Assembly: GCF_026230105.1 (NCBI RefSeq)
Contig: NC_079482.1
Location: 7,440,001 to 7,504,000, forward strand
Direction of reading: 5' to 3'
Source: Diorhabda sublineata
Lineage: Eukaryota > Arthropoda > Insecta > Coleoptera > Chrysomelidae
DNA: 64,000 nt
Notes under the pieces: generated by a model
The model's database searches: none
What the model was told of the DNA's origin: nothing
What the model saw: the letters and a program-made list of their open reading frames with translations, nothing else
Shown here: in pieces, positions 10,910 to 22,610 of the stretch
Layout: each line of letters begins with the position of its first letter
How positions within the stretch are numbered: position 1 is the first letter of the stretch
Made by a program: the position numbers and the translations under genes

Positions 10910-11480
10910 TTGTAGAAAGGGCGCCTGAAAGCTTAGGTAACACACCTAGTGCTTTTTAAGAAGAAATATTTGCAATCGAAATGGGTCCTGGTAAACTGGG
11001 AAAGGAATTATTGCAAATAGGAGATTAACATCTCGTCCGATAGCAAAGAAGTTCAAACTAATTTGAAAATACCTGGACAAGTTGAAATAGCCAGGAAAAA
11101 AGGAAGGAGATTGCCCTCCGATGGGTTTCAGAACACAAATTGGAGAACATGGAAATGAAACAGCAGACAAACTTACAAAAGTAAGGCAGATAAACTCTTC
11201 TATGGAATCTGCTACAAGATAATAGAGGTATAGTATAAAAGAGGTAGATAGAAGAAAAATCATTTACTGAGACAATCTACAGTAGATAAAACAGGCGAAG
11301 AATCTCCTTGGATCCCATAACCTATTGAATGTATAAACCTAAGTAAGAATAATTTACAAATATTAAAAAGATTATTGTCGGGAAATTGCCACCTCAATAG
11401 CCACCTGAATATACTAGGTTTATCAATAGATGTACAGATTCTGCTACTTCTATCCACATTCTCTGAAAAACTATGGAACC
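10910..11480 (+). pseudogene. LINE RNase H domain and C-terminus remnant
   Basis: The plus strand, in shifting frames, reads LGNTPSAF*EEIFAIEMG (second acidic motif, usually FQAEIFAI), ISSDSKEVQT (third, usually SDSQAAL), HGNETADKLTKVRQ (last, usually GNE.AD.LA), then LKRLLSGNCHLNSHL, the conserved tail usually seen as LTGHCRLN.HL. The order is that of an I/LOA/R1-type LINE. The frame is broken by stops and shifts. Confidence 0.65.
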
Positions 11481-13109
11481 CCAGACCATGACACGACACG
11501 AATCTCAATTTTTTTACATACATACATATAAAAAAACAATGAAGATGGTTGTTTCTTACGTTCTATCTACGTCACATCATGTACAAATATATACTTTGTG
11601 TGTATGACAAGCTAGGAAAAAAAAGTTGTTTCTGCTATTTGTATGGATCCAGTTACTTTTTTATAGAAATGATCCATCTTATCAATAAGGATTGAGAGGA
11701 ATTTCAAAATCAATGTCCCAACTCATCAAATATGAAAAGCGGATTAAATTGTAATACAGAATAACCTAAAATGAATTCTAATTGGGAGGATCATAAACGC
11801 AAAATCACTGGATACCTACATTCGCGTCCTCTTCTAACTCCCCAAAGAAGTTGGCACCGCACTTTGATGATACAGAAATTTTTAATAATGTTCTTGATTG
11901 TTCTATGTTTGCTCTACTTTGTTCCAAAACAGCTAAGAATTAAACTCCGAAATTTTGAAAAAAAAAATTTTTTTTTCTAATAACGTACGTAAAGTACGTA
12001 CTTTAGACACATTTTTGAGTGCGTATAACTTTACTTTACGCACTAGTGCGTAAAAATACGTATTATTAAGGTCCCTGCATTTTATACCTTTTATATACCA
12101 TATAAAAACTTCTGTGTTTTGATAAAATTTTCGTTAGTAGAAAAAATTTGTATGCAATTTGTATGTAAACGCCTTTTTTCTACTCATGTGATTATCACAT
12201 TCGTCAAAATAAGGTTACTGTACACACTTGTTACTGTTGTTGTGACTGTCATGGTTGAAGCAGTGTCATCGTAAAATTAGAACAGTAATAAGATGATACC
12301 GCGCTTGCGCAGTTTGTAATTTTAAGTTATGTAAATTATCAATAAAATCAGTGTTCATCCGGTTTCACTGTTATGTTCTTCTACACCCTAATAGAACATT
12401 ATACTTATTATTATCAATCATTTTATAGGAATCTTGAAAAAATTTCTTCTGAACGTTATATTTTGGAATAATAAAGACAAATCCTAGAATAGGCCAGAAT
12501 AAACGGCACAATCGCGATAATTTCGGATTTTTTTGTTTGATTGTTTTGTCGTCAAACAAAGTAGTACATTTCCCAAAATTTCTAAAAAATATCTTATTTG
12601 AGAGCAATGCTCTAAATCAATATAAAACAATCCTAGAACAGCACCAAAAATCGTTTTTTTTTTTAATTTTTTCTAAAAGTTTCATTTTCAGACTTATGCG
12701 GTTTTGGAACAAAGTAGAACAAATCTAGAACAACCTAAAAAATTTCTTAGGGGTTCTTTCGACGGCAGATTGAACATTAATCAATAAAAGTATTGGCTAA
12801 TAATTTTTCAGCTTTTAGTAACAGAAATCGATCAAAATACAAGTTTAATCTTGTTTAAAGTTTAAATTTTTTCCCCTGTACAAAATTTTATTTCTTCCTC
12901 TACTAAAAGTGATGTTTTTACAATTTGCTCTAATTTATTTTTTGTATAAAAATGCTGATGATTCTTTTGTAATTTTGATTTCTTCTTGTATCTTACATGC
13001 CGAACAAAAGTTTTTGTCCATTCTATAGTTTGCGCGACAACAAATAAAAACAATAAAATCGATCTTGATATTCATATTTTAAGGAACTTATAGATGTGAT
13101 ATAGAATAT
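11481..13109. other. No gene; palindromic repeat and possible LTR
   Basis: AT-rich. Around 11978-12070 is a cluster of nested palindromes built on ACGTACGT, AGTACGTACT and GCACTAGTGC, resembling a small palindromic MITE. The stretch 12236-12397 has the look of a solo LTR (TG start, AATAAA at 12339, CTTCTACA end), but no target duplication was found. Several 60-80 codon frames between 12371 and 13053 are low-complexity. Confidence 0.3.
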
Positions 13110-13740
13110 GGAAGTAATAAATTTTTACAAATCGGTGTAATTTCTTTTTGCTTTTATTATTTCGGTGCACAATTTTGGCATGTAACAATTTCGACAAATA
13201 TTTGTCATCTATTTGTTTCCATTTATTTTTCAGGTTATTCCAAAGATGTTAAGTGGAATTAGAACACTGCTTCCTAACTTCCCTGTCCAATTTGTCCCAA
13301 ATTAACTCAATCGGGTTGAAGTAGGGTGACTGCGAAGTCGAAATTATTACTTTCAGTACATTCTTTCTTTCAAATACTCTTTGCACAGCTTCGAGGAATG
13401 CTTGAGATCGTTGTCATGTTTAAAGATGAACTTTCTGCCGATTAGGCTCTTCACTGCCAACCAAAAAGGTCAATTTCTCTCAATCCCCTCTTCACTGTAG
13501 AAGTATTCAAAGGCAGATCCTCAGATTCATTGATCCGAGCTGCTATCTCTGGGCAAGTGAGTTGTCGATCACGTTTACTGATCAATACAATACGTTTATC
13601 TTCAGAGGTTGTGGTTTTTCGAGGCCACTCTGAACGTTTTTTATCGCCAAAGCTCTTTGTGGATGCACATTTTTTCACGTTATAGTCCACGGTTCGTCGA
13701 GGTATTTTTAATTCGGTGCCAACTTTTGTCTAGACTATAA
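13110..13740 (-). pseudogene. Tc1-family transposase remnant, internally deleted
   Basis: The N-terminal part (13690-13451) reads RSEWPRKTTTSEDKRIVL ... LTCPEIAARINE ... TSTVKRGLREIDLFG, the second HTH of Tc1 transposases. It is joined to a C-terminal part in other frames (KHDNDLKH, then SPYFNPIELIWDKLDREVRK, then LSKLLHAKIVH). The first catalytic aspartate region is deleted. SPxxNPIExxWD carries the DD34E-type glutamate. Terminal repeats were not identified. Confidence 0.75.
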
Positions 13741-15152
13741 AGATTTACGATTAATGCAATAGTTCCTTGGTTTTACTCATAAAACTCACTAGACTGAATT
13801 TTCAATAAAGAAAACAATTCTTTTACGAAAATGTCCAAAAGTAAAAATTACAGCACGTTCTTGCTAACTGGGATTAAACTACAATCATAAACACTAAATA
13901 TATAATTCACAGCTAAAGAATAATAAACAAATCAGCCGGTACTTGCAAGTTTTAACTGGTCACACTTACCGACAAAATATAAACATGCTCGTATAAAGTA
14001 AACTAATAACGGACACTATTTTTGGTTGATAAGACGCCATTTCGACCTTCGCTTGACAATATGAAAGAGAAATTCAAAGAATGGATTATATGGTGGTCAA
14101 AAACATTTGACTGGTAGTCTACTTTAAAACGTAGTTCAACTTTCCTTTTTGAACAAATTGGAATAATACATGAATATATGGATTTTATTTTCAAAACTAT
14201 TCAGAGAAGCTTAAGAATATTTGACCACATTTGAATTAACCTTAGGCCATTAGGCTTTTTCGTTTACTCTATCGAATGATTTAATTTTAGTAGATATTGT
14301 CATTTCTCGTAAAACGTTATATTACTTCAAGAAAATCCAAACTTGGTAAACATTCCAACAAACCCGGTATATCTTTATTGAAATAAGCATACATTTCACG
14401 TGGAATTGCAAATTGAATTCTCGTGTTTTCAACTTACTAAAATACGCTGTAAGTTGTGCTGATGTCTACTTGACCTTGTTATCGCACCTTGCTCACTGAA
14501 CCGAATACATTGAAGGCTGTTCAACAAACATTTTTCAAATTAACAATAATTGTTTCCACCGAGTATCTATTTACCTTAACAGTAATTAATGAATAAAGTA
14601 AAGAATAATTGAAGCTTGAAAAATATCCGTAATCATTTAATTCTTTCTTGGATCATTAGAAAGTAAGTTCGTACCGTCTTTTAATAAAGGAAGGCATTAA
14701 AATATGCTATTTGCCTATAAGACTCATGTGCTTGCAGAAATGAAAACAAAAGTTTTATTTCTTATTATGTCCAAGTCCAAGAGTTTTCGTTTTCGCTATG
14801 ATAAGATCTTATGTTTTTGAAGAAAATCATGTCTTTCAATTTTATGAAAGGCATTATAGAAGTCAGTTTTGTAATTAGTAGCCTAAGGATACTACGTACT
14901 ACGTAATTTGAAAAGTGTTCAATTCTACCTGAAGGTGTAGTTTTATCAATATTACAAAGCAACTATCGAACTGAAGGGTGTGATCAACCGAGAAATACCA
15001 CGTGTATTTTAAGAGTTATATACCCAAGTGCCAATTTGGAAACTTTGTTTTATTTTTGAGTACTTTTCAGGATCTAAACCGTACTTTTCAAAAATATTTC
15101 CTTTTTTGTTTTTTTTTATCGATTATAAATCTTTGTAATTAAACCTAAATGC
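13741..15152. other. No gene seen
   Basis: AT-rich; only short frames (for example minus 14003-14194 and 14765-14962) without motifs. Confidence 0.5.
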
Positions 15153-16806
15153 AGGGTGTTTCAAAAAAGGCGATCATGTCTCTGGGATAGATAGAAAACT
15201 GAAAAATATTTGGAGTTTGCTCAGTCAAAAAAATAAACATATTTTTTACGATTTTGCCGCACCTACTGGTAACATTTTATTGAAATTTTATACGAATATG
15301 GAAGCTTATACATCCAATGAATTTGTTTTTATGTCTGATTCTCATAGAGGGCGCTAGTTACACGGTTCGTACCAAGTAGTATTGAACATAACTTTTTCAA
15401 TATTAGATTTATTAAATAAATTTCAAGTAAACTTAAACATCATTTAATTTTACACCAAAAAGATTTCGAAATATTTTGATTTGAAAATTATGAAGTAATA
15501 ACCGATGCTGGTATAAAGTAATGATTAATGAATAAATTAAACAAAAAATCACAAGATGAAAATTTGAGAAAAAGGCTAATAACATAAAATAGAATTCAAT
15601 TAGAGTAGGTTTTCAAAATGTCCTCCGTTTTCACGAATACACAAGTTTATCCTTTTTTCTAAAGAATCCATTAATCTTCTAGACGACTGGGAGTCAGCTA
15701 TAGGATTTTTAAAGTGACGTTGAATTCTGTCTTTTAATTCTAAAGGTGAATTTACTCCTGTAGCATAAACTTTTTTCAAGAGGCCCCCAAACTGTGTAAT
15801 CCAAGGGAAAAAATCGCATAACCGAGGGGGCCAATGAATCGGAGCTTCTGCACCTCTACCAATCCATCGATACGGTTACTCAACCAATTACGACACCTTT
15901 TATCAAAATGCTCCATCGTGCATAAAAAATAGAGTTCTTCGCTTGTTTAGCGTTAAATCTTCTAATATCTCGAAGTGATTGCTTAAAAAATCTAGGTACA
16001 TATCACCATTTAATATCCTGGTAGAATGTGATAACCTATTAATTTGTTATCTAAAGTTGCTGCTCAAACATAAACTTAAAATGATTGTTGGTAATGTGAT
16101 ACCCTTCTGGCATGTGAATTCTCATCATACCAGTACCAAATTTCAAAAAATTTGGATTGAGGGCTGTCCTTTCTTGTAATGTTTGACAAAAATCCACTCT
16201 AACCTGTAAATCGCCTGCAAGAGCTCTTGGACTTGCCTGTAATGATAAGGATATAGCTGTTTATTTTTAAGTATCGTCCAAGTACTTGAAGAATGTGTTG
16301 GTTTTATCGATGGGGTCTCATTTACGCGACAACAAATATTCAATTGACATAATGCTTATTAATTAATAATAATAATGATTAACAACTTGATCATTACTTT
16401 ATACCAGCATCGATTATTACTTCGTAATTTTCAAATCAAAATATTTATTAAGATTATGGTGTAAAATTAAATGATGTTTAAGTTCACTTGAAATTTTGCT
16501 TAATAAATCTAACATTGAAAATGTTAGTTCAATATTACTTGGTACAAACCGTATAACTAGCGCCCTCTATGAGAGTCAAACATAAAAACAAATGCATTGG
16601 ATGTGTCAGCTTCCAAAACATATTCGTATAAAATTTCAATACAATGTTATCAGTAGTTGCGGTAAAAACGTGAAAAATGTGTATATTTTTATTCTTCTTT
16701 ATGTTGATTACGGGTGGCGTTACAAAAATTGTTTACTTAGCAAACCTCAAATATTTTTTTGTTTTCTATCTATCCTAGAGACGGGATCAACTTTATTTGA
16801 ATCACA
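15153..16806 (-). mobile_element. Second long-TIR DUF4817-group transposon, decayed
   Basis: Arms at 15153-15525 and 16390-16806 are inverted copies of each other, sharing for example ATAGAGGGCGCTAGTTA and ATACCAGCATCGATTATTAC-like blocks. The ends are roughly GGGTGTTTCAAA and GTGTGATTCAAA. The transposase lies on the minus strand. The arms have no evident similarity to those of 2737-4726, so this is a separate family of the same group, older to judge by divergence of the arms and broken frame. Confidence 0.85.
15600..16345 (-). pseudogene. DUF4817/DDE_3 transposase, frameshifted
   Basis: Order on the minus strand: a second-HTH end with STWTILKNKQLYPYHYRQVQ (about 16290-16230), then RLEWIF, a degraded central part with LDNKLIG and SNRIDGLVEVQK, IHWPPRLCDFFPW (the family's WPPRSPDLTPLDFFLWG block), VYATGVNSPLELKDRIQRHF, and INLCIRENGGHFENLL, the usual G.HFE.LL end at about 15610. 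Many stops and shifts. Part of the DUF4817 start is missing. Confidence 0.8.
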
Positions 16807-16876
16807 CATGTTAATATTTTCTGATGTATTAAACATGTTCATTTTAAAAAATTAATCAACAATCATTTTTTTCCAG

Positions 16877-17121
16877 GAAGAAGAATATCTAAAAAATGCT
16901 CAGAATTTGTTTATTAGAAAACTGAACTTAGAAAAAAATGGAAGTGCAATATCAGTGGACAGTTCTTTCGGTGCTATTTTTCGGTGTAGTGAATGCGCAA
17001 GAAGAAACTGTCTGTTATGGACCTGGTTCCATAGCGGCTTCGGTTGTTTTAACATTTTTGTTGACATTGTTCGTATTGTGGGCCGTTTACTTTTGGAGGA
17101 AAAGGCGAAAATCAAAAACCG
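16877..17121 (+). CDS. Candidate host exon, single-pass membrane protein
   Basis: The sequence is bounded by a pyrimidine-rich acceptor (TTTTTTTCCAG|G, AG at 16875-16876) and a strong donor (G|GTAAGT from 17122). Coding starts at ATG 16938 (context AAAAAATGG), giving 61 codons plus one base, so the downstream intron is phase 1. The peptide has an N-terminal hydrophobic segment with a plausible signal cleavage after VVNA, an ectodomain of about a dozen residues (QEETVCYGPGS), one membrane span (ASVVLTFLLTLFVLWAVYFW) and a basic stop-transfer RKRRKSK. The rest, presumably cytoplasmic, must be in later exons not recognised here. I do not recognise the gene. It is unlike its neighbours: no repeat, no transposon motif. 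Confidence 0.6.
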
Positions 17122-17379
17122 GTAAGTAGTTAAGAAAATATTTCTTTACAATATATTATTAAAACTCCATCATAACTATTGGTCATCAACTAGGATGTCC
17201 GCGAGCATTTTTTTGCGAAAAGCCGTGTCTGAGATATAAGAGGCGATCCATATATAAGACTCATATAAAATTTAAAACAATAATAAACTCATTAATACAG
17301 AGAATCTTTAAATGTTTGTGTCATGTTAGAAGTAGATCCACATTTGTAAAGTAGAAAAATTACGAATTTTAGAAAACAT

Positions 17380-17842
17380 ACAGTAAAGGCGATTACAGCA
17401 CAAAATGTTGTGCTATCATGCGATTTTTAAAAATTTGACTGCTCGACTCTTCTTATCTCTGTGGTAATCCTACCTTTTAATTCCTGAATATTGGCAAGTT
17501 CTGTTTTATAAACGATGTTTTTTAAGTGATTCATAGGAAATAGTCTAAAGGATTCATGTCAGGTGATCGCGGAGGCCATTCGATAAAACCACTCCTTCCA
17601 ATCCATCTTCTGCGAAACACATTATTTATACATTGTCTCACCACACCTGCATAGTGAGGCACCATCTTATTCTGGTCAAATATTGTCGTTTGGAGTATTG
17701 TTATTGGCTGAAAATTTATGGAACTTCGGTTAAGATATAAATTATTGAAGATATTACACGTGTCTTTTTGACCTCTACGCCTATCACCATATCTTAATAT
17801 CATTAAAATATCAATTCGTTCTTTTTCAGATAAATGATCCAT
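17380..17842 (-). pseudogene. DUF4817-group transposase, central deletion
   Basis: From ATG 17840-17842 the minus strand reads MDHLSEKERIDILMILRYGD, the DUF4817-type start, then jumps after a few dozen residues to NKMVPHYAGVVRQCINNVF and RRRWIGRSGFIEWPPRSPDM followed by NPLDYFL and a stop. The first catalytic region is gone; the second acidic site (usually QQDGAP.H) is also damaged. The C-terminal part continues out of frame to about 17380. It is a third family of this group, probably a deletion derivative. Confidence 0.8.
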
Positions 17843-17910
17843 TGCAACTTTCAATAAACTTCCAACAATAATAATTTATTAAAACGTGAAATTTGTTATT
17901 GTAGCAGTCA

Positions 17911-18274
17911 CCTAAATGCAGAGCTGGACTTAGAGTCATCGTGGCCCCCGGGCCAAAATACTTAAGGGGCCTATGTAAGGCGGGCGTTTTACGTGAATCC
18001 TTACATCAAGTTAATTTTTCATTATAGTCAATTTATTCATTATTTCTAACTAAAAATAGTATAAAATTACGTTCATAAATTAAAAACATTTTTTTCTTAT
18101 TTTGCTACCTACAAATTCTTCAATAACACTAGTGCAGTCAATCGATATCAGTAGCTCATTTTCAATACACAATACGCTATATTGATTTAGTTTTTTTTGA
18201 GTCATTGTGGTTTTTCGCTTGCCCCTGGCGCACGCCCGGGTTGGCCCATGCCTAAGTCCGGTTCTGCCTAAATG
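17911..18274. mobile_element. hAT-type MITE with 8-bp target duplication
   Basis: The element proper is 17919-18266 (348 bp). Its ends are imperfect inverted repeats, CAGAGCTGGACTTAG against CAGAACCGGACTTAG, followed on both sides by GGCCC/CCCGGG-rich sequence. It is flanked by a perfect direct repeat CCTAAATG at 17911-17918 and 18267-18274. CA-G ends with an 8-bp duplication are hallmarks of hAT elements. No coding capacity. Confidence 0.9.
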
Positions 18275-18540
18275 TAGCTATAACTCCGAAGTTATGACTT
18301 TTAGGCATAGGGAACATTTCGAAAAGCGGAAAATATACAGGGCGATTCATTTGAACTAACAAAGTTCATTATTTTTTCAGAAAATAGAAAGATCTGACAA
18401 CAATGTAGTTCACAACCATAATACTAGTCGTATCACATGACCTGTGTACACAAAAGTTTCTAAAAATCGTACAAGCCGTTTTCGAGACAATTGAGGCGTT
18501 CCATACATAAAACTCACTCTTTATACGGTCGCAAGTGGAT
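18275..18540. other. Probable DUF4817-group element terminus
   Basis: It contains ATACAGGGCGATTCATTTGA (about 18338) and GAGACAATTGAGGCGTTCCA (about 18494). The latter matches in direct orientation GAGATATAAGAGGCGATCCA at about 17232, outside the other side of the transposase remnant. It looks like the end region of that group; the partner end was not found. Confidence 0.4.
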
Positions 18541-18637
18541 TTTGACATGTCGTGTAACTGGGCTACTTACAATTATTTGTTACTCGTCGGTTTCCTATTT
18601 GTGAACGGTAAACATTGTCGCGAATCAGAGGGATCAC

Positions 18638-19020
18638 GATTATTTGTACACTTGCCAAGTATATACAAGTCTAAACTTGTACAGGCACTCTGACAAAATG
18701 CACAAATAATTGGCTTTTACTACGACTATGCATCGTTTTCAAAACCTAGCAGAAGCGTACAGACGTTTTGTTTGTGTTTTTTTTCAAGATTGGAATGGAG
18801 TGGACCAATGACATTGCTTTTGATTTTTTTTATTTAATTAAAGCTCATCATAACAAAAGCAGCTATCTATATTGACTGCCACAACACTGATTCATTTGTC
18901 GAGGTTTTAAGTCAAATGTTCGGGCTCGCGTACTTGTAAATTTTACACTTCGTGTGAGTGCCCTGCTTGCCATCGCAAATCGCAAAGCTCGTATACCTGC
19001 CAAGTATGCAAATAATTGTG
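18638..19020. repeat. Inverted repeats around a short MADF-like peptide
   Basis: Arms at about 18638-18666 and 18991-19020 are imperfect inverses, built on ATTATTTG..ACTTG.CAAGTATA. Between them the plus strand encodes MEWTNDIAFDFFYLIKAHHN (about 18796) before a stop, which resembles the start of a MADF DNA-binding domain, a domain found in host genes and in PIF/Harbinger accessory proteins. This may be a small non-autonomous element; evidence is thin. Confidence 0.3.
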
Positions 19021-20639
19021 TATCTCCCAAGTACACGAGTCGTTTGAGTTCGGCTTTATATTTACAAATTTTGGTTTGGAGACATTTTTTTTGTTTGTCA
19101 TACTGGGTTTTTGCCTTTTCTTAGTTTCGTTTTTTGTTTGTGAGTGAATCCGCTATCTCGCGACAAAATTTATAGATACGTAAAAGCGACAAATGCTTTT
19201 CAGACTTGAATTACTAACATGAAATGGACGTATTTTTTGTTCTCAATATGCAATTTTAAATAAAAAGCTACTTTAAAGTATTAAAATAATTTCCACGTGA
19301 AAATAAATATTTTTTGTACAAATATATACTTTCATTTATGTTCAGAACTAATTTTACTTTGAGGCGAATTTGATTCATTTAACTCATATATTGAATGAAA
19401 AAATATTTTGTATACGGTACTTATGAATATCTAGATATCAATTTTAAATCTACAACAAACTATAGACACGCGACGTGCAGTATTCGTCTATGCAATATTT
19501 TGTCTTTGCAAGATATTACTCATGTCAAGCGGCCTCAAACCATATCTGCAGAAGCAACTTTCTTAAAACTATAAATAGAGTCGACTACATCTACTTTAAA
19601 ACAATAATTTAGATGTCAGTTTTTTGAAGATGCTGATAACAAGCAAAAGACACTACGGCATGCAGGGATAGTAAAGTGGAAGCCTACATCAAAATGAAAA
19701 TTAATCTTCAGAGGCAAACAAAGTGGCAAGTGTCTTTTCGCAAATGAAGGCAAATAAAGGAAAATGTTGAGAAGTGACTGCAAAGATTGAAAACTCTACT
19801 AGGAAAGAGGTGCGATGTGAATAAAATCTATAAGTATCAGTTAAATACCCCTTTATTTAATAAGTTGTGGTACAAAGGTCGGCAACAAATTTGCATTAAA
19901 AATAATAATTTGCTAGAAGAATTTACAGAAGGGATTCGATGAAAGGTTAATTATTTGATCAATGCATTTACGGTAACGTTTCTCAACGTGCAGGCAGGTC
20001 CGACGAAGCATGTCAGGCTGCCTGCGAAGAGTTTCAAATGCTTCTACAATTGAAGTTTAAAGGTCTGAAAAGGTGCGTGGTCCTTTTGCAGACATGCAGT
20101 CCTTGATAAGGCCCCACAGGCCATGACCGTGCGGGCTACTCAACGAATCCTCGTCTACCTATCCATTTAATACCTCCTGTAAGTATTTTCAATAAATAAT
20201 TACAATTTATGATAATTCAGAATGTCTCTTCACGGCGAACAGTTTCCTTGGCATGTACAACGATTTAAAAATCTACATATCTCCTAAATCATAAATTTTT
20301 TCGAGTTAAACAAAGAGTGCCTTTTTGTTGATAAATCGATTCAAAAATTAATTTTTGCTATTTTTAGATTGCACAGGTTGTCCCTGTAAAAGTTACGAAT
20401 TGTTACCATTAGGCATGAGCCGCACCTGGCCTTCAGATAGTAGTGTAGAATTATTTATTCCCTCAAACCAATAACATGAACATACGTAATCATCCTTTGA
20501 AATTTCATAATGTTGGAATGTATAATTTAGAAAATATACTTGAATATAAGCTTCTATTTAGAAACTTTAAAGGCCCATAACTCAGAAACAAATAGTCGTA
20601 TTAGAAATTTTTTTACATCACAGCATTATTTTCAGTTTT
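19021..20639. other. No recognised gene
   Basis: AT-rich with a slightly GC-richer patch at 19980-20170. No motif, intact frame or terminal repeat was recognised. Confidence 0.45.
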
Positions 20640-21240
20640 AACAAAATTGCAGTACTAGGCTTCAGGGGAACACCTCTAGCATGGTTTAAATAATACCTTA
20701 CCAACAGTCTGCTTGTAAGGTTTGATACAACGTTGCGTTCTTGCAATTCAATAGAATGTGGAGTACCCCAAGGCTCGGTACTAGGTTCTATTTTATTTCT
20801 GAACTGAACTTATCCACCTCCTTAACAGTTTATTATGCCCTTTTTGAGTCGCATCTCTGGTATGCTCTTCCCTTCTGGGTTACGTGTAGTTCGACTCAAT
20901 TTATGCGAATCTTCAAACTACAAAAGAGTTAGATATTTACTCGGATTAAATAGTAAGGCTCATTGCAAGGACTTTTTCAAAAGATTAAAAATTCTGACAC
21001 TTCCTTATTCATCGTTTGCCTAATTTGTAAGAACGTTGCTCTAATTTTAGAAAGATCGTTGCATGGCTATCGACTTAGGAACCTGGAGCACGACCTTTAC
21101 CTACCTTTACAATGAAAAAAAAAAATGCACAATCACTTGCCAATAGAAATTAAATCATTATTATCTTTTCCCGCATTCCGCAATAATTTGAGGGCATATT
21201 TACCGGAAAATGCCTTCTACTCTGTAAACGACTTCAAATT
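20640..21240 (+). pseudogene. CR1-like LINE RT fragment, internal deletion
   Basis: In successive frames it reads GFRGTPLAWFK (fingers/palm), IECGVPQGSVLG (motif B), then directly SELNLSTSLTVYYALFESHL, RVRYLLGLNSKAHCKDFFK and HNHLPIEIKSLLSFPAF (C-terminal end). Compared with the copy at 61890-63650, about 380 bp between GSVLG.ILF and ELNLSTS, including the catalytic FADD block, are missing. The plus-strand frame at 20741-20932 is part of it. Confidence 0.75.
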
Positions 21241-22610
21241 TTTTAAAATTTCAAGCTCTTGTCTACAAATTGTAGACAAATTTTTGACAAAAAACATTTC
21301 TCTCTTTCTCTTTGTTTCTTGTATCATTAAATCGTCACTATGTATGTCGAATTCGATTACTTGAAGATATCGTGTGCGATTTTTCCGAACAACACACAAC
21401 ATCAAGTAAAATTATATCTTTAGATAAGTTCGTCTAGGAATTAAAACATTTAACTCGTATTGTTACTTTGTAGGTATTATACTGATAAAGATAATATCAC
21501 GGGAAAGTAATAAATATAGTTTTAACATAACAATTATAAATTATGTTTCTCAGCACGATATAATCGTTCGGAATGTGATTTCACTCAAGTATATCTACTC
21601 GTGTGTAACTTGTAAACGATGCCCTAAATCCATATGCCACACAGAGGCGTATTAACAATGTGCAAAACGTTGAATTTAGTAATCGTATGTTATGTAATTG
21701 TTATATATATATTTGTTAAATTTGGATCAAGGAAACGTGTTATTGTATCTAACGATAGGTTTTCAAAACTACTGATTAAGATTAATTGTTTTACCCTCAA
21801 TTAGTTTGTTATAAAGTCATAATTCAAATATTTGACGCCTTCTAATTTCGTTTATTGTTTTAAACTTCAAGCTAACTGAAAAAAGGAGTGAGAAGATTTA
21901 TGATAGTTCACGTAGTCTGCTTTTAAATTCTTCATCATTTGTTACATAAAACGGTTGATTGAATAATGTTGAACGGCTTCTTAATTTTAAATCTTTAATC
22001 TCATTTACCATTCTTATGCTTTTACTAATGCCATTTATAAAGTCGATATAAATTGATTTTAGAAATATCAAGCGTTCGTACGTTGAAAACTAAATTTCGA
22101 AAAAAAATGTTTATTTTATAATGAAAAATCATATTAGTCTATCAATTTCTTTATTTTATTTGATCTTTGTTGAATTCAAAAGTTGTTATTAAATACATCC
22201 AAATCTTGGAGCAAAAACTGGAAAATACCATCCCTTATCCGTACTAATTACACTATTTACACCACCACTACACCAATATTCTCGAAGGTAAACAGTTTAC
22301 CTTCAGTCACGAAAACTTGGTTATCGAAACGCGCGTCAGACAGTATAATCGTGAGCGTTGGTGTAGTGTATTCAATGTGCCAATGGTTCCAGAAATTCCA
22401 ACTTAGTTACCATCCCTTTTCGCCTGGATATTGAATCCATTATCATCAGATTGGCTATGAGATTATTCTTGAACAAAATACGACCATAGAGTCATCAAAA
22501 TTTGAATCTACTGCCTGGATTATAAATCAATCTTACATAGTTTTATACATTCAAGAGACATAGCCGAAGAAGATCTTTGACAATGCCTCTATTAACTCCT
22601 GTAGATTATC
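21241..22610. other. No gene seen; perfect 21-bp palindrome at 22284-22304
   Basis: AT-rich. GAAGGTAAAC, one base, then GTTTACCTTC make a perfect hairpin inside a GC-richer patch (22230-22400). No coding assignment. Confidence 0.4.
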
